Source of the DNA: Ferrovum sp. JA12
GTDB lineage: Bacteria > Pseudomonadota > Gammaproteobacteria > Burkholderiales > Ferrovaceae
NCBI RefSeq assembly: GCF_001431705.1
Contig: NZ_LJWX01000002.1
Span: 372,001-436,000 of the forward strand
Direction: 5' to 3'
Length of the DNA stretch: 64,000 bases
The translations under genes and the position numbers were made by a program. Below the pieces are notes generated by a model, which saw only the letters and a list, made by a program, of their open reading frames with translations, was not told the DNA's origin and did no database searches. Of the stretch, positions 20,695-33,077 are shown in pieces (the first letter of the stretch is position 1; each line of letters opens with the position of its first letter).

Positions 20695-23600
20695 TCATTT
20701 CACCAGCTCCATCAACTTTCCGAAGCTGTTGACCACGTCGTACTTGACGTTTTCGGGGGCGTACTTCCTGTTGATCTCATCGAAGAACTTCCGGGCGCAC
20801 TTGATCTTGGTTTTCTCAATCTCGTTGAGCACCATTGACGACATCGACCCCTTGGTCTCGGCCACGAAGTACACGTGCTTGACCGTGCCTTCCTTGAACG
20901 TGACGGCCCAGTCGGGATTGTAGTCACCGACTGGCGTGGGGATCAGGAAGCCGCGAGGCAACTTGGCGTATACGACGACTTCAGTGCAGGTATCCAGCTC
21001 CTTCACGAACTCCCGCTCAATGCCGGAATCGGTGATCACGTAGTCGTAGATGTGCCGTTTGAGCTTGTCACCAGCCTTGCTGAAGTCCTGCTTGGTCTGG
21101 CCTGCGGTGAAGATGTCGAGGTCGAACTTGTCCTCGACCGGGTCGTAGGCCAAGTGTTCGATGATCATCGTTGCCTTCTGCTCGTTGATCAGTCGAACGG
21201 CCTCGGCGATGAAGCTTTCCGGATTGGTGCGGAACTGTGCAAACACCGCGACGCTGATCCCCTTGAGGATGTCTGCCGTCGTGCGCCGGGTCAGTTGCGT
21301 CCCTTCGGCGACCTTCCCAATGAGGTCGTACTTCACGGCCGAGTGGATGGAATGCACATTCTTTTCGGTTTCGGTGGCCTTGAGCACGAAGGCTTCGCCA
21401 TCCTTTAGCCCGTCATAGGTCACCTGGGCAGCCTGCTCGCCGGTCTGAATCGTGTACTGCAACGGTGTCACGCGCAGACTCTTGTCCAGTTCGTTGACGG
21501 CCTTCGTGACCAACTCCGCTGAATCAAAGTCAACGCTGTAAGCTGCCTTGCGATTGATCCGGTTCCACAGCTCCTTGAACTCCTGTTTGTCGAAGTTGCT
21601 GTTGAGCGGGTTCTTCTTCGGGCGACGGTCGTCGCTGATCTCAAACATCTGGCTGTCGCTGAAGACGCTGTCGATCAGTTGGTACACCTGCTCGGCATGA
21701 GCCTGCAGCTCCGGTGGTAGCGGTGCCAGGGTGCCTTCCTTCTTGGCCTCGTGGTACGTGCCGGTGATACGGTCGGTGTCGTCGCTGTAGTCGTTCTTGA
21801 GCAGGTACTTGTAGATCTGCTTGGCCAATTGCGGCGTGACCTCGACATCGCCGGTCGCGGTCTTGAGCACCTTGCCGGTGAAGTAGGCTTCGTCTGCCAC
21901 CTTGGGGCGGACCGACAAGGACTCGCTAATGTCCTTTTGCAGTGCAGAGACGAAGTCTTTGTAGCTCTCGCTGGCCACGACCGTGAGCACGTTGACGTCA
22001 TGGACGATGGCGGGATGATCCATCCGGTCGCCAGTCTGATTGACCGACAAACGCAGGCCACGGCCCACTTCTTGACGCCGGGAAATGGTGTTGTCGCTGT
22101 GTTTGAGAGCACAGATCACGAACACGTTCGGGTTGTCCCAGCCTTCACGCAGGGCCGAGTGCGAGAAGATGAAGCGCACCGGCTCCTGCAATGACAACAG
22201 GCGCTCCTTCTGCTTCAAGATCAGGTCATAAGCATCCACGTCATCAGACAACCCGGCGCTCTCGCCACGGGCTGCAACTGCGGGGTCAACGTCACGCTTG
22301 GTCTTCTTGTCGATGGAGAAATAGCCCTTGTGTGTCTTGGCTGGGGCGATGTCCCTTAGGTACTTGATGTACGGCGTTTCATCCAGGTCCAGCACCTCGT
22401 TGAGGTAGCTCTGGTACTCCTCTTCAAAAATCCGTGCGTAGTCACCTTTCTCGTCGGCCGCTGAGTAGTCACGGTACTTGGCGACTTCGTCGATGAAGAA
22501 CAAGGTCAGCACCTTGATGCCTTGCTGGAACAGGGCCAGCTCCTTATCGAAGTGAGCCTTGATGGCTTCCCGAATCTGGATGCGACGCAGGGCCGCCTCA
22601 TTCACGTCGCCATCAGCCTCGCCCACAAACAGCTCCACGCCGTTGGTGAAACTCAAGGTGTCAGTGTTGGCGTTGATGTCCGACACCACATAGCCACGGT
22701 ACTGATCCAGCCCGTTTGAAAGGTCGAACAGGTTATCGGTCTTCACCAGTTTGCGCACCACAGGCTTGATCTCGCCGGACTTCAGCTTCTGCTCGAACTC
22801 GACACGGGCTTCGGGTGGCTTTTTGGTCGAAATCTCGATGGACTGCAAGTACAGGTAGGCATTGGTACCGGCCAGCCCCTTTACCGAGATACCGCGCACC
22901 GCAATCTTCTTCACCAGCTTCTGGTTGTAGGCATCCAGCGCGTCCAGCCGATGGATCTTGTTGTGCGTGGTCTTGTGGGTGGCCGAGTAACGCAGCACCA
23001 TCAGTGCCTTGAATTCCTCTAAGGACTTCAGGGTTGCCGAGCCCTCCATTTTTTGTGGCTCGTCCAGGATCAGAATCGGCCGGTTGGCGCTGATCACATC
23101 AATCGGGCGGCGCGACTGAAAATCATCGAGCTCGTCGTAGATGCGCCGGTTATCAGCGCCACGGGCGGCAAACGCCTGCACGTTGATTACCATCACGTTG
23201 ACCCCCGCGTCCGAAGAGAAGCTCTCCAGATGGTGCAGTTGCTTGGAGTTGTATATGAAGAAGCGCGCCTTCTTGTGATACGTCTCCAGAAAGTGCTCTG
23301 CCGTGATCTCCAGTGACTTGGCCACGCCTTCGCGGATGGCAATGCTGGGCACCACGATGATGAACTTGCTCCAGCCGTACTGCTTGTTCAGCTCGAAGAT
23401 GGTCTTGATGTAGCAATAGGTCTTGCCAGTGCCAGTCTCCATCTCGACATCAAGATTGACCCTGCTAACCTTGGTCTTCACCAGTTCGGACGACTGCGGC
23501 AAGTTCTGTTGATGCTGAACTTGGGTGATGTTCTCCAGCAGCGCAATATCGGTCAGCTTCAGGTCGGCGTTCTTGAACCCGCCCTCCGCAAACAGGTCTT

Positions 23601-23739
23601 CGACCCCTTTCTTGGCCTTGCCCGGATCGATGCGGTAGCTGATGGCCTCCGCCGTTGCAGGCGGTTGCCCTTTGAAGCAGTCGACCACGGCTTGCACCGC
23701 CGCTGTCTGATAAGCCTGCGTCTTGAATTTGAGTTTCAT
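20695..23739 (-). CDS. res: Type III restriction enzyme, Res subunit
   Basis: Res is the ATP-dependent helicase/nuclease subunit of type III restriction systems. The 1014 residues carry Walker [12 protein letters not shown] (about 100-110), the motif II variant [10 protein letters not shown], motif [12 protein letters not shown], motif VI-type region with [14 protein letters not shown], and a C-terminal PD-(D/E)xK nuclease (NPDW near 942 and VAETKGSM near 962). Complete length. It lies 10 bp after mod, and the pair should form a functional restriction enzyme. It is the last gene of the defence operon. Confidence 0.93.
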   Translation of the reverse strand: MKLKFKTQAYQTAAVQAVVDCFKGQPPATAEAISYRIDPGKAKKGVEDLFAEGGFKNADLKLTDIALLENITQVQHQQNLPQSSELVKTKVSRVNLDVEMETGTGKTYCYIKTIFELNKQYGWSKFIIVVPSIAIREGVAKSLEITAEHFLETYHKKARFFIYNSKQLHHLESFSSDAGVNVMVINVQAFAARGADNRRIYDELDDFQSRRPIDVISANRPILILDEPQKMEGSATLKSLEEFKALMVLRYSATHKTTHNKIHRLDALDAYNQKLVKKIAVRGISVKGLAGTNAYLYLQSIEISTKKPPEARVEFEQKLKSGEIKPVVRKLVKTDNLFDLSNGLDQYRGYVVSDINANTDTLSFTNGVELFVGEADGDVNEAALRRIQIREAIKAHFDKELALFQQGIKVLTLFFIDEVAKYRDYSAADEKGDYARIFEEEYQSYLNEVLDLDETPYIKYLRDIAPAKTHKGYFSIDKKTKRDVDPAVAARGESAGLSDDVDAYDLILKQKERLLSLQEPVRFIFSHSALREGWDNPNVFVICALKHSDNTISRRQEVGRGLRLSVNQTGDRMDHPAIVHDVNVLTVVASESYKDFVSALQKDISESLSVRPKVADEAYFTGKVLKTATGDVEVTPQLAKQIYKYLLKNDYSDDTDRITGTYHEAKKEGTLAPLPPELQAHAEQVYQLIDSVFSDSQMFEISDDRRPKKNPLNSNFDKQEFKELWNRINRKAAYSVDFDSAELVTKAVNELDKSLRVTPLQYTIQTGEQAAQVTYDGLKDGEAFVLKATETEKNVHSIHSAVKYDLIGKVAEGTQLTRRTTADILKGISVAVFAQFRTNPESFIAEAVRLINEQKATMIIEHLAYDPVEDKFDLDIFTAGQTKQDFSKAGDKLKRHIYDYVITDSGIEREFVKELDTCTEVVVYAKLPRGFLIPTPVGDYNPDWAVTFKEGTVKHVYFVAETKGSMSSMVLNEIEKTKIKCARKFFDEINRKYAPENVKYDVVNSFGKLMELVK

Positions 23740-23749
23740 TGCGCGCCCC

Positions 23750-25711
23750 TCAGATGCATTTCACTTCGGTGGCGGGCGACAAGAGCTTGAAAATCTGCTC
23801 GACGTTGATCTTCACCGCGCTGTTCTTGTAGCCTGCGTCGCGAAACACCACACGAAGCGGCTGCTGCTTGGCCAGTTCCTTCACGAAGGCTTCGTCGATG
23901 CTTCCGCTGGCGTCGAAGCAGGCGGCAAGCACATTGCCATCGACAAAAAACACGTCTTTGCCTTGAATGGACTGCTTGGTAATGGGCAGGGCCAGATCGA
24001 CGCCCCAGTCCAGCATCACCTGGAACAGCAGGTCATCAGACGTGCGGTCGGGCTTGATGTTGTCAACGAACAGGTCGAGGTTGGTCTTGTCAAGCGCATC
24101 AGGTGCGTAATAGACCTCAGCCATATTGGAAGCGTCAACTTTAAGAATGCGAAAGCCAATGTCTAGCTTGTCGCCCCCTGCCTTTTGAGCGTTGTCCTTT
24201 TTCACTTTCTTGCCAGCTCGTCGAATGCGCTCCTTGCTTATTTCTGCAATGTTGGCAGGCTTCCGAATGCTCTCGCAAAATTCGATCGCGGCGGCATTGT
24301 CTACGTTACCTTCATCCAATGGCTCAGGTAACTGAACCAGTATGAAGCGCCTTCCTGGAGACTTGATTACGTTTACGTCAAAGATGGCTTGCGCGGTCGT
24401 TGCTGAACCCGCGAAGAAATCCAAAACAATATCGCCCGGCTCAGTAGTGAGGCTGACCAAGCGCTCAATTAGCGCTGATGGCTTTGGGTACGGGAAAATA
24501 TCCTGATTGCCAAGCAGCTCCGCAATTTGTGTTCGTGCGATCTGGGTGTCTGGAACATCGGACAGAATCGACTTAGGCGACTCGAATTCCACCCTTTTCT
24601 TTGAATATAACTTCCCGTTTTCCTTGAAGAAAAATTCAAGAATTTCTTGGCCCTTTGTGTCGTACACTTTCTTGCCATCAAGCCAGTCTTGGATCATGTT
24701 TTTCATTGTCCAACCGGCTTTAAGCGTAACGGCACTTTGCAGCGCACCGTCCTTAAATACCATTTGCCCAACGATCTCAACCGACTCCGTGCCCGATAAC
24801 TCCCCCGTCAATATCTGATCCGTGCCTTCGTACCGTACGCCAGCTGGGAAGCTAATTTCCGATGCCGGATGCCGACGGTCAACTTTCTTGTTGCATCTGT
24901 CAATTGAGTGCTCAGCATCACCCTGCTTATTGAACAAGGGTAGCTTGGACTTGTCTTTCGCGTAACCAACAACGTATTCGTGTGACCTTGAAATGTGACC
25001 TGCATTAATGCCACGAGGTAGCGACCAAATAAATGGCGAAAGGGCATTTTTCTCCCCAAACACCTCATCGCATACCTTCCGCAAGTTAGTAACCTCGTTT
25101 TCATCTATGGAAATGAAAATGACGCCCTCTTCGGCTAACAAGTTCAATGCGAGCCTGAGTCTTGAGTAAATCATAGACAACCAGTCCGAATGAAATCTGC
25201 CATTGGCCTCCGTATTCAGGGTTAGCTTTCTGCGCATCTCATCCTGTTGGTTTGACTTGACTCGGTAGGAGTCATTGCTCTCCGAATAGTCATCTTCATA
25301 AAGCAAATCAGTTCCCGTGTTGTATGGTGGATCGATGTAAATCATCTTCACTTTGCCGAGATACGTTTCCTGAAGCAGCTTCAGCGCGTCGAGATTGTCG
25401 CCCTCGATGAAGAGATTCTTCGTGGTATCGAAGTCCACGCTTTCGGAGCGCACAGGCCGAAGTGTCTTGGCAATCGGTGCATTGGCCGTCAGCAGTGCCT
25501 CACGCTTACCCGGCCAATTCAGGTGGTAGCGTTCCTGTGGCCCTTCGACAATTGACTCAGCCAGCTCCTGCCGCAGCTGGTCAAAATCCACCGCGAGCTT
25601 CACAACGCCATCTTCGCCCTTGGCTTCGGTGACGCAGCCCGGAAACAGCTCGCGAATGCGGGCGATGTTGTCCTGCGTGAGATTGGGCGAGTGCATTTTC
25701 ATTTTTTCCAT
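23750..25711 (-). CDS. mod: Type III DNA methyltransferase, Mod subunit
   Basis: Mod is the adenine methyltransferase and sequence-recognition subunit. The 653 residues contain the catalytic motif [12 protein letters not shown] near 130 and the AdoMet-binding motif [13 protein letters not shown] near 437, the order of beta-class enzymes. The central region (about residues 200-420) is the target recognition domain; its DNA is visibly AT-richer than either end of the gene, as expected for an exchanged recognition module. The gene is full length, with no simple repeat tract that would suggest phase variation. Confidence 0.93.
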   Translation of the reverse strand: MEKMKMHSPNLTQDNIARIRELFPGCVTEAKGEDGVVKLAVDFDQLRQELAESIVEGPQERYHLNWPGKREALLTANAPIAKTLRPVRSESVDFDTTKNLFIEGDNLDALKLLQETYLGKVKMIYIDPPYNTGTDLLYEDDYSESNDSYRVKSNQQDEMRRKLTLNTEANGRFHSDWLSMIYSRLRLALNLLAEEGVIFISIDENEVTNLRKVCDEVFGEKNALSPFIWSLPRGINAGHISRSHEYVVGYAKDKSKLPLFNKQGDAEHSIDRCNKKVDRRHPASEISFPAGVRYEGTDQILTGELSGTESVEIVGQMVFKDGALQSAVTLKAGWTMKNMIQDWLDGKKVYDTKGQEILEFFFKENGKLYSKKRVEFESPKSILSDVPDTQIARTQIAELLGNQDIFPYPKPSALIERLVSLTTEPGDIVLDFFAGSATTAQAIFDVNVIKSPGRRFILVQLPEPLDEGNVDNAAAIEFCESIRKPANIAEISKERIRRAGKKVKKDNAQKAGGDKLDIGFRILKVDASNMAEVYYAPDALDKTNLDLFVDNIKPDRTSDDLLFQVMLDWGVDLALPITKQSIQGKDVFFVDGNVLAACFDASGSIDEAFVKELAKQQPLRVVFRDAGYKNSAVKINVEQIFKLLSPATEVKCI

Positions 25712-25796
25712 CGTTAGTATCCTTGGTCCGTGCTACGGTTTTGGCGGGGCGACGAATTCTCTGCTCTACCCGTAAAAGCGGTTGGAATAGATAGCC

Positions 25797-27206
25797 TCAT
25801 TCTTTATCAGACGAATCTTGATTCTTAAGTTCGTCGAACTTGGCCGCCATCGTCGGATTGCCCCGAGTCAGCTTCTTGATCGTCACGTCTTGCGCCTTGT
25901 CGTTCGCAAGACGAAGATTTTTATCGGTGCCGAGCAGCGCCTCCTTCGTTTTTTGCAGGTGGTCAATCGATTTGTCGATCTCATCAATCGCCGTTTGGAA
26001 GCGCCTGGCGGCAAGGTCGTAGTTCTTCCCGAATGCAGTCTTAAAAGTCTCAAGCTCGGTTTCAAAGTTCGTGATGTCGATGTTTTGCGCTTTCATGAGC
26101 GCCAGCTCCGACTTGTACTTGAGTGAATTCATCGCTGCATTTCTCAACAGCGTGATGATGGGAATGAAGAACTGCGGGCGGACGACGTACATCTTTGGGT
26201 GGCGATGAAACATATCGACAATCCCGGAGTTGTATAGCTCACTGTCGGGTTCGAGCAGGGAGACCAGAATTGCGTACTCGCACCCCTTCTCGATGCGATC
26301 CTTGTCGAGCTCCTTCAAGAAGTCTTCGTTCTTTTTCTTGGTAGCCGTTTCGTCAATCTCGTTTTTCATCTCGAACATAATCGAGACTATCTCGGTGCCA
26401 GCCTCATCCGAGTCGCGAAAAATGTAGTCGCCCTTGCTGCCGGTTCGCGAATCGTTGTCCTTTTCGAAGTACGCCCTGGGAAACGCTGTGGCACGGATTC
26501 GGTTGAACTCGGTCTCGCAGTGCTGTTCAAGGGTTTCACCGACCATCTTGGTCGATAGCCGCGCCTTCATGTCTCGAAGGCGCTCGATCGCGTCATCGCG
26601 ATCTTTGATCTGCGTCTCGTACCTTTCCTTCAGGGACTTCTCGGCGAGATGTTTTTCAAGCTCTACCCGCTGCAAGCCGTTCTTCAGCTCGTCGCGTTCC
26701 TTTTCGACTGAACTGACTGCCTCGGTGATCGCGAGTTTTTGTGCGATGTTACTGGCGTCGAGCTTCGCCTTCAGCTCCTGAATCTCTGCCTCTTTGGTCG
26801 CAGCAGTTTTCTGCAATTCGTTCAGTAGTTTGGCCTCAGCGAGTTTGGATGCGGTGTGCTTGTCATGCTTCGCCTGCTCAAGCTCGTTTGCAAGCGCGTC
26901 GCGTTCTTTCTCCACTGCGCTCAAGGCTTGGGCTACAGCGAGTTGCCGTGCAACCTCACCGGCATCGATCTTGGATTTCAGCTCCTGAATCACGGCATCC
27001 TTGTCAGAAACAGCCTTCTGTAATTCGTTGGCGATTTTTGCTTGAGCGAGTTCGACGGCGTTGCGCTTGTCCTGCTCAGCCAGCTCAAGCCGCTCATGTA
27101 ACTGCCTCTCGAAGTCGCTATCGCGAACTTGCTTCAGGATGTCCGCATACCCGGCCTCATCAATCTTGAATGCCTTACCGCAGTGCGGGCAGATAATTTC
27201 ATGCAT
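25797..27206 (-). CDS. DUF2130 protein, predicted coiled-coil nuclease
   Basis: A 469-residue protein of the DUF2130 family. The N-terminus has a zinc-knuckle-like [11 protein letters not shown] long coiled coil follows (about 30-210), built of two near-repeats containing [15 protein letters not shown] and [13 protein letters not shown]. The C-terminal domain has GDYIFRD and [11 protein letters not shown], a pattern compatible with a PD-(D/E)xK-type fold. The family has no firm experimental role that I know. It starts 2 bp after the OLD-type ATPase gene, so the two are likely a functional pair embedded between the helicase and mod genes. Confidence 0.75.
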   Translation of the reverse strand: MHEIICPHCGKAFKIDEAGYADILKQVRDSDFERQLHERLELAEQDKRNAVELAQAKIANELQKAVSDKDAVIQELKSKIDAGEVARQLAVAQALSAVEKERDALANELEQAKHDKHTASKLAEAKLLNELQKTAATKEAEIQELKAKLDASNIAQKLAITEAVSSVEKERDELKNGLQRVELEKHLAEKSLKERYETQIKDRDDAIERLRDMKARLSTKMVGETLEQHCETEFNRIRATAFPRAYFEKDNDSRTGSKGDYIFRDSDEAGTEIVSIMFEMKNEIDETATKKKNEDFLKELDKDRIEKGCEYAILVSLLEPDSELYNSGIVDMFHRHPKMYVVRPQFFIPIITLLRNAAMNSLKYKSELALMKAQNIDITNFETELETFKTAFGKNYDLAARRFQTAIDEIDKSIDHLQKTKEALLGTDKNLRLANDKAQDVTIKKLTRGNPTMAAKFDELKNQDSSDKE

Positions 27207-27208
27207 AG

Positions 27209-29089
27209 TTATTTACCTCCCACTTTGGTCAAGATTTTTAAAAGCATCTCAGGCACTTCGCCCTCGGCCTTGAGTGTTGCCGTTCGGTAGGCGAGTTGAT
27301 TCTTCTTAAGTCTTATCCCTGCGGCAACCTCGACGTCGTTGCAGGCCGTGACCCACTCTGGCCAGTTTGTCGACAGGAACGCTTCAAGGTTATCCTCGAA
27401 AATTGCAGCTTTATCAGTAACGGTGGCGGACGGGAAGTCTTCTTCAGGTAGCCCGAAATACCGCATTAGCTTGCGGTTCTCTGCTGCATGATTGTTCCGC
27501 TCCTTATCGATATCTTCTTGCTTCTTGTTTTTGGCCTTGGCGCGTGCCTCAAACTCGCCATCCGCATCAAAGAGTGCGTAAACAGGCACGCCAATCGAGG
27601 TCAGGATCGCATGTGCGAGTGGGATCGACGTTTTGGCACCTACGAAGACAATGGATACACCTGCCGCTTCAAGCGAGCCGGGTGCAGACCTATCTCCAAT
27701 GCCATAGAACACTGATGATTCTGTCGGTCCTTCCACAAGGAATGCTCGGTTCGCAAAGAGTGCGATAGCGAGTTGATCGGCCACATTGTGGTCAAGTCTT
27801 CGATCAACCACATCAGCATCCACAATTCCGTGCAGCTTGGCCTTTACGTCAGCAACCGTTGCGTAATGAACAGAGACCACTGGGGTCTCATCAGACGACC
27901 TTGTCAGCCGTCTGACTTGATCAAAGTGCCGCGCCTCAAGAAAGTAGGGACTATGAGTTGCATAAGTCACTTGAATGCGCATATCGGCGTCCTCGGTGAG
28001 AGACCGTAGCACTTTTGCGAACGCTTGGGCTTGGATCGGGTGCTGAAAGAGTTCCGGCTCCTCGATCGCAAGACAGATGATACCTTCTGCTGACGCTGCG
28101 CCTGACTGCGCCAAGAGCTGGAGGGCCGAGATTAGAAGCGTGCGCTGAAAGCCATGTCCCTGTCGCTCAACATGAGTCTCGGTTGTGCCATCGAGCACTG
28201 CCACCTCGAATGTGGTCCGAGGGGCCTTGAGTACCACCTCAGCAGGGGAAACCGTAACAGCCCGACCAGGCGAGTAAGACGCGACGACCTCGTTGAGCTG
28301 CGTCGTCATGGCATCGAGCTGCGTCTTGAACTTCTCCTCGTAGACTTTCTGCTGCTTCGCGCGTGACTCCTCGACGATTTCTGCGATCGCTTCATCAGCT
28401 GCTGCACGATCGACCGAACGCTCAAGAATTCGGCCAATGATGCTCGACTTCCCGTCAATCGACTCCTCGCTCGCCCGAAGGTCGGCAGTAATCAGAACGA
28501 AGTCGAAAAGACCACTCATCTTGCCGCCGCTGTTGAAACCGAAGAAGTCAGTTTTCAGTGGTTCAGGAGCGTTGACAAGATGATCAGTGTGAGATGCCTC
28601 CCATGCTGTCATTGCCTGTTCAACGGCAGCGCCGGTGTTCGCCGCCGGGAGGCCCAGGCATGGTTGGCTAAGCCGAAGAGCGGTGTACATATCCTTCTTC
28701 GCTGCAGCACCGCTTGCCGCCTTGATCGCGTTGAACTCTGGAAAGCCCTTTGCATTGGCGGAGAGTTCATCAGAGCCATCAGGGAATCGGCGCTTCCATG
28801 CAGTGAACGTATCAACACCTTCCGGCGCGTACTTGCCAAGTGCCTCGCGGTCATTCTCGGTAAGCTCAGCGAATGTGACCTGAATTTCGATGTCTTCGTC
28901 AGTCGCGCCAAATGAGCAATCCTTATCCGTCAGCGACCCAGGCTTGCCATTGAAGAACCAGTCGAGCGCACGAAGCACAGTTGACTTGCCGGCTCCGTTA
29001 GGCCCGATAAAAGTCGTGACGGAATCAAAGGGGATCGTCACGTCTTTTAACGCGCGAAAGTTCCTGATGTGAACGGATCGGATCTTCAT
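27209..29089 (-). CDS. OLD-family ATPase with TOPRIM nuclease domain
   Basis: A 626-residue overcoming-lysogenisation-defect-type protein. The N-terminal ABC-type ATPase starts with [15 protein letters not shown] and Walker [12 protein letters not shown] (about 30-40), with the late ATPase motif [15 protein letters not shown] near 345. The C-terminal TOPRIM domain has [10 protein letters not shown] and [12 protein letters not shown] proteins are ATPase-coupled nucleases used in phage defence (Gabija, retron and P2 Old relatives). No UvrD-like partner is adjacent; the next gene is DUF2130. Complete. Confidence 0.85.
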   Translation of the reverse strand: MKIRSVHIRNFRALKDVTIPFDSVTTFIGPNGAGKSTVLRALDWFFNGKPGSLTDKDCSFGATDEDIEIQVTFAELTENDREALGKYAPEGVDTFTAWKRRFPDGSDELSANAKGFPEFNAIKAASGAAAKKDMYTALRLSQPCLGLPAANTGAAVEQAMTAWEASHTDHLVNAPEPLKTDFFGFNSGGKMSGLFDFVLITADLRASEESIDGKSSIIGRILERSVDRAAADEAIAEIVEESRAKQQKVYEEKFKTQLDAMTTQLNEVVASYSPGRAVTVSPAEVVLKAPRTTFEVAVLDGTTETHVERQGHGFQRTLLISALQLLAQSGAASAEGIICLAIEEPELFQHPIQAQAFAKVLRSLTEDADMRIQVTYATHSPYFLEARHFDQVRRLTRSSDETPVVSVHYATVADVKAKLHGIVDADVVDRRLDHNVADQLAIALFANRAFLVEGPTESSVFYGIGDRSAPGSLEAAGVSIVFVGAKTSIPLAHAILTSIGVPVYALFDADGEFEARAKAKNKKQEDIDKERNNHAAENRKLMRYFGLPEEDFPSATVTDKAAIFEDNLEAFLSTNWPEWVTACNDVEVAAGIRLKKNQLAYRTATLKAEGEVPEMLLKILTKVGGK

Positions 29090-29112
29090 TTCAGTCTTGA
29101 CTCCTTGACCTG

Positions 29113-29808
29113 TTATCTGTCACTGGTTGAGCTCCTCCAGCTCTTTTTTAGCTTCCGAAGTTCAGCGTTGATCTCCACCTTGCGGTTGAATTGCTTTTCT
29201 TTGGCAAGTTTGCTGGCGGCCTTTTCGACCTCACGCTGCTTCGCCGCAACCTGTTCGACGCGGGCGACCAAGTCAGCAAGGCCTTCTTGCTGGCGCGCGG
29301 GCGTGGGAATCAGGCGGTGAAGCACCTGCTCGTACAAGCTACCCAAGTCGAGCGCCAACGGCATGGCGGCGCGCTCGACATCGCTCGGTAACCATGCCGT
29401 CGCAAAGTAGTCGCTCAAGACCCAACGGCTGGCGTCTGACTCGTTTGGGCGCTTGTACGCGGCAATCACCTGTGTTCGGCCATCAAAGCTCAGCTCGTAA
29501 ATGATGGGAAACTGCACCGCGCCATCGATGCAGCGCAAGACGTCCAGATTCAGCTCCGCCGTCTTGAGCTGGATGGTGAAAATCTGAAGCTCTGGCACAC
29601 CCGGCTTGGCGGGCAGGTTGATCGTTTCCGGGGCCAGCTTGTATTGCCAGACGATCTGCTCCACCTGTTCAACGAACAAGTCCTTCAGCCTCGTATTGGC
29701 ACCACTGTGTTCGTAGATCTTGTTCTTTGGCAGGGTGCGGCCAAAGGCGGTCTGCTTCGGGTAGTTGATGAACGCGGCATTCGACTCGAATCGGGCGGGC
29801 TGACTCAT
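29113..29808 (-). CDS. DUF4391 domain protein
   Basis: A 231-residue protein of DUF4391, a family that regularly accompanies PLD-SNF2 helicases and type III-like methyltransferases. It shows AFGRTLPKNKIYEH, KLAPETINLPAKPGVPELQ and a C-terminal basic coiled coil (ASKLAKEKQFNRKVEINAEL). The start at 29808 overlaps the helicase stop by ATGA; an open frame further upstream is a shadow of the helicase. The function is unknown; it may be an adaptor between helicase and methyltransferase. Confidence 0.8.
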   Translation of the reverse strand: MSQPARFESNAAFINYPKQTAFGRTLPKNKIYEHSGANTRLKDLFVEQVEQIVWQYKLAPETINLPAKPGVPELQIFTIQLKTAELNLDVLRCIDGAVQFPIIYELSFDGRTQVIAAYKRPNESDASRWVLSDYFATAWLPSDVERAAMPLALDLGSLYEQVLHRLIPTPARQQEGLADLVARVEQVAAKQREVEKAASKLAKEKQFNRKVEINAELRKLKKSWRSSTSDR

Positions 29809-32800
29809 CCGGCCTCCTGAATCACGAGGAAGGTGATCAGTTCGAAGTCGTCCAGCCCGGCAATGGTATTGACCAGCGCGGTGGTCTTGCCGCCGCTGAA
29901 AAGGCTGTCCAGATCCTTCTCTTCCTTCACCTCGATCATCGAGCGGATGGTCTTGCCAAGCAGGTCGGAGTACACCTGCATCTTGCGGCCATCGGCCGTT
30001 TCCTTGTTGAACAGGCGGCAGGCATCCGGAATAGGTTGGGCTTGCCCCTTGCAGCAACTGCGCACCAGATCGAGCAGAAGCTTGACCTCGGTGTGGTCGT
30101 GAATGACCTCTCCCTCGCGGTTGATGTAGACGAGGTAGTACGGATGCAGCCGGTTGTGCTGGCTGACGTTGACGCTCGGGTTGCGGTTACGCAGGGTGAA
30201 GATCACACCAGGGCGCAGGCCCAGCTCCGGCTTGGCAGGCACAACGGCGTGCATGCCGCTCGGCACGTTGTTCAACTCGCCATTGGCCTTGACATAGTTG
30301 AGCAAGTCCATGCGGAAGTCGTTGAGCCCCAGGTCAGTAATCGACACACCGGTCTTCAGGTCTTCCAGCTCGATCACCTCCTCTTGCAGGCGACGCAATT
30401 GCTCCTTGCGGTAGGACACGTCGTTGGCTTGGGCGCTCAGTACGTTATCGTCCCCGGTGGCCGTGACGTCGGCAATCATCATCCGGCTCTCAACCCGCTC
30501 CTTGAGGTTGATGTACTCGTCGAGCGAAATGTCTGGCCAGTAGTTGACCAGTTGGATGCTGGCGTTAGTTGAGCCGATGCGGTCTATCCGACCGAAGCGC
30601 TGGATAATGCGAACTGGGTTCCAGTGAATATCGTAGTTGATCAGGTAATCGCAGTCCTGCAGGTTCTGGCCCTCGGAGATGCAATCGGTACCAATCAGCA
30701 GGTCGATCTCAGCCGGTTCATTCGGCAGCACGACAGCCTTCTCCTTGGAGCACGGCGAGAAGAGGGTGAGCAACTCCTGGAAGTCGTAACTCTTCTTCAA
30801 GGTGGATTTGGGTGCCGCGCCGCCCGTCACCTTGGCGCTGTGCAAGTGCTGGATTGCCAACAAGTCCGGGGCCAGATTGGCGTAGAGATAGTCGGCGGTA
30901 TCCGCGAAGGCAGTGAAGAGCAGTATCTTCTTGTTGCCCGGGTTAATCGGTGCGGCGAGCTTGCCCAGAATGAGCGACTTCAAATTCTGCAACTTCGCAT
31001 CGTCGGCGGGCGTGATTTTGTTCATTGATGCCAATAGGGCATCAATGATTTCCATGTCCGCCTTGAGTTCGCGCTCCCAAGACGGCAGATCCATGTCTGC
31101 CAGACTGATCTTTACCTTACCGCCTATCTCGTTGTCGCCAATGGCTGGCAAGTCATCGTCGTCGGCATCCAAACTCTCCAACTGATCCGTCAAATCGTCA
31201 ACACTGGCGGTGTTGCCGCCCTGATTGAAGGTGCTGATCTTGGTTAGCGTGTTGGTGTGGTTGGTGCGCAGTGACTGCAAGGTCAACCGGAACGACTCAA
31301 TGGAACTTTCCAGTCGCTTGAGCAGGTTGGTGGTCATTAGCGCCTGCAGGCTTCTCTCGCGATCAACTTGTTTGAACTTGCTTTTGCCACCGGCCACTTG
31401 CGTGTCGTACATTTCTTCGTACTTTTTTAGTCGGCTTGGCAAGATGTAGCTGATCGGCGCATATACAGCGAGCCTGAGCAACGAGAGCTGCTCGAAAATC
31501 TCGTTGAAACTCATTACATCAGTACGCTGAGTGAGCGGCGAATGGAATGACAAAGGTTTGCGTCGCTCGGGGAACGGGCCGATGTCCTTCGTGTCGTAAA
31601 ACGTCTGAATGTGCTTGCGCGAGCGCGCGATGGTGACGCTGTCCAGTAATTCGAAGAAGTCGAAATCCAGCGAATCTAGGATGGCGCAAGCCGTGCGCTG
31701 TTCGATCGGTAACTTCGCCCACGCGTTAAAACTTGCCTGCGCATTCCGGAAGACTTCTTCAACAGTCTTGCTGGTTCGGAGCTTTTTGTTCAGGTTTTCC
31801 GAATCGCCTTCGTAGGCCAGCGCCAGCTGGTTGCGCAGATCATTGAAGCGGTTGTTGACCGGGGTTGCTGAGAGCATCAGCACTTTGGTTTTTACGCCCT
31901 GCCTGATGACCTGATTCATCAACTTCTGGTAGCGGGTTTCCTTTTCTTTGAAGGCATCGTTATTGCGAAAATTGTGAGATTCGTCGATGACGACAAGATC
32001 GTAATTTCCCCAGTTGATACGGTTGAGCGGCGTGCCAAATGAATCGCCGCTGGTGCGGCTGAGGTCGGTATGGCACAGCACATCGTAATTAAACCGATCG
32101 CGGGCAAAGATGTTGGTCTTGAGATTGCGGTTGTAGTTCAGCCAGTTGTCCGCCAGCTTCTTGGGACAGAGCACTAATACGGAGCGGTTGCGCAATTCGT
32201 AGTACTTGACCACGGCCAAGGCCGTGAACGTCTTCCCCAAGCCGACGCTGTCCGCCAGGATGCAGCCGCTGTACGTTTCGAGCTTGTTGATGATCCCAGT
32301 GGCCGCATCCTTCTGAAAGTTGAAGAGCTTGTTCCAAATCAGGGTGTCTTGATAACCTGTGCGGTCATTAGGCAGAACGTCTTCATCGATGTCATCCAGG
32401 AACTCATTGAAGATGTTGTAGAGCATCAGAAAATAGATGCTCTCGGGAGAGTTCTCCTGATACACCGACGCAATGTGGTCGCAAACCTGAGCGGTGACGT
32501 CCTCCAGCTTGGTCGGGTCTTTCCAGATTTGGTCGAACAGGCTGAGGTAGGTAGCCGTGAAAGTCGGCTCGTCCATCTTGTTGACAAGATTGGAGACAGC
32601 GTTGCCTTGTTGGTAGCCAAGATCAACGGCCGTGAAGCCATGCAATGGCATGTAGGCCGCGTCCGTGTCGGCGGCCTGCACACAGGCGAACTGTTGCATA
32701 GGAGCCTTGCTGCGATTGGATTTGAAGGTCGCCTTGCGTCGCATCCAGTCGGCGCATTCTTTTGCAATCGCGCGTTGGGTCAGCTTGTTGCGGAGCTGAA

Positions 32801-33077
32801 TCTCGAACTCACTCCCGTACAGGCTTCGTTCGCGGTCAATCTTCGGGATGTGGAACTCTTTGCGCTCCTTGCGAATCTTGTCGGTGACCTCGTTGGCGAT
32901 GAAGGTTGGCGAGGTGAAGATGAAGTTCAGTTCGTCGATCTTTTCCAGCTCTGCTTTCAGTGCTTCGAACGCGTACATCGAAAAGCAGGAGGCCGCGATC
33001 TTCAGGCGGGAACCGGGCTTGAGCGTCTGTTTGAGGTCGTCGCCGAGCAAGCGGTTGATGTTGTCGATGAGTTCCAT
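29805..33077 (-). CDS. SNF2-type helicase with N-terminal PLD-like domain
   Basis: A 1090-residue superfamily 2 helicase. The N-terminus (about 1-170: LKIAASCFSMYAFEALKAEL and NFIFTSPTF) resembles a phospholipase-D-like nuclease fold without an obvious intact HKD motif. Helicase motifs follow: Walker A ADSVGLGKTFTAL, motif II VVIDESHNFRN, motif III MLSATPVNNR, and motifs V-VI IGTDCISEGQNLQ and RIIQRFGRIDRIGS. The ATG at 33077 overlaps the WYL stop codon. It heads the structural part of the defence operon and probably scans or remodels invading DNA. Confidence 0.88.
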   Translation of the reverse strand: MELIDNINRLLGDDLKQTLKPGSRLKIAASCFSMYAFEALKAELEKIDELNFIFTSPTFIANEVTDKIRKERKEFHIPKIDRERSLYGSEFEIQLRNKLTQRAIAKECADWMRRKATFKSNRSKAPMQQFACVQAADTDAAYMPLHGFTAVDLGYQQGNAVSNLVNKMDEPTFTATYLSLFDQIWKDPTKLEDVTAQVCDHIASVYQENSPESIYFLMLYNIFNEFLDDIDEDVLPNDRTGYQDTLIWNKLFNFQKDAATGIINKLETYSGCILADSVGLGKTFTALAVVKYYELRNRSVLVLCPKKLADNWLNYNRNLKTNIFARDRFNYDVLCHTDLSRTSGDSFGTPLNRINWGNYDLVVIDESHNFRNNDAFKEKETRYQKLMNQVIRQGVKTKVLMLSATPVNNRFNDLRNQLALAYEGDSENLNKKLRTSKTVEEVFRNAQASFNAWAKLPIEQRTACAILDSLDFDFFELLDSVTIARSRKHIQTFYDTKDIGPFPERRKPLSFHSPLTQRTDVMSFNEIFEQLSLLRLAVYAPISYILPSRLKKYEEMYDTQVAGGKSKFKQVDRERSLQALMTTNLLKRLESSIESFRLTLQSLRTNHTNTLTKISTFNQGGNTASVDDLTDQLESLDADDDDLPAIGDNEIGGKVKISLADMDLPSWERELKADMEIIDALLASMNKITPADDAKLQNLKSLILGKLAAPINPGNKKILLFTAFADTADYLYANLAPDLLAIQHLHSAKVTGGAAPKSTLKKSYDFQELLTLFSPCSKEKAVVLPNEPAEIDLLIGTDCISEGQNLQDCDYLINYDIHWNPVRIIQRFGRIDRIGSTNASIQLVNYWPDISLDEYINLKERVESRMMIADVTATGDDNVLSAQANDVSYRKEQLRRLQEEVIELEDLKTGVSITDLGLNDFRMDLLNYVKANGELNNVPSGMHAVVPAKPELGLRPGVIFTLRNRNPSVNVSQHNRLHPYYLVYINREGEVIHDHTEVKLLLDLVRSCCKGQAQPIPDACRLFNKETADGRKMQVYSDLLGKTIRSMIEVKEEKDLDSLFSGGKTTALVNTIAGLDDFELITFLVIQEAG

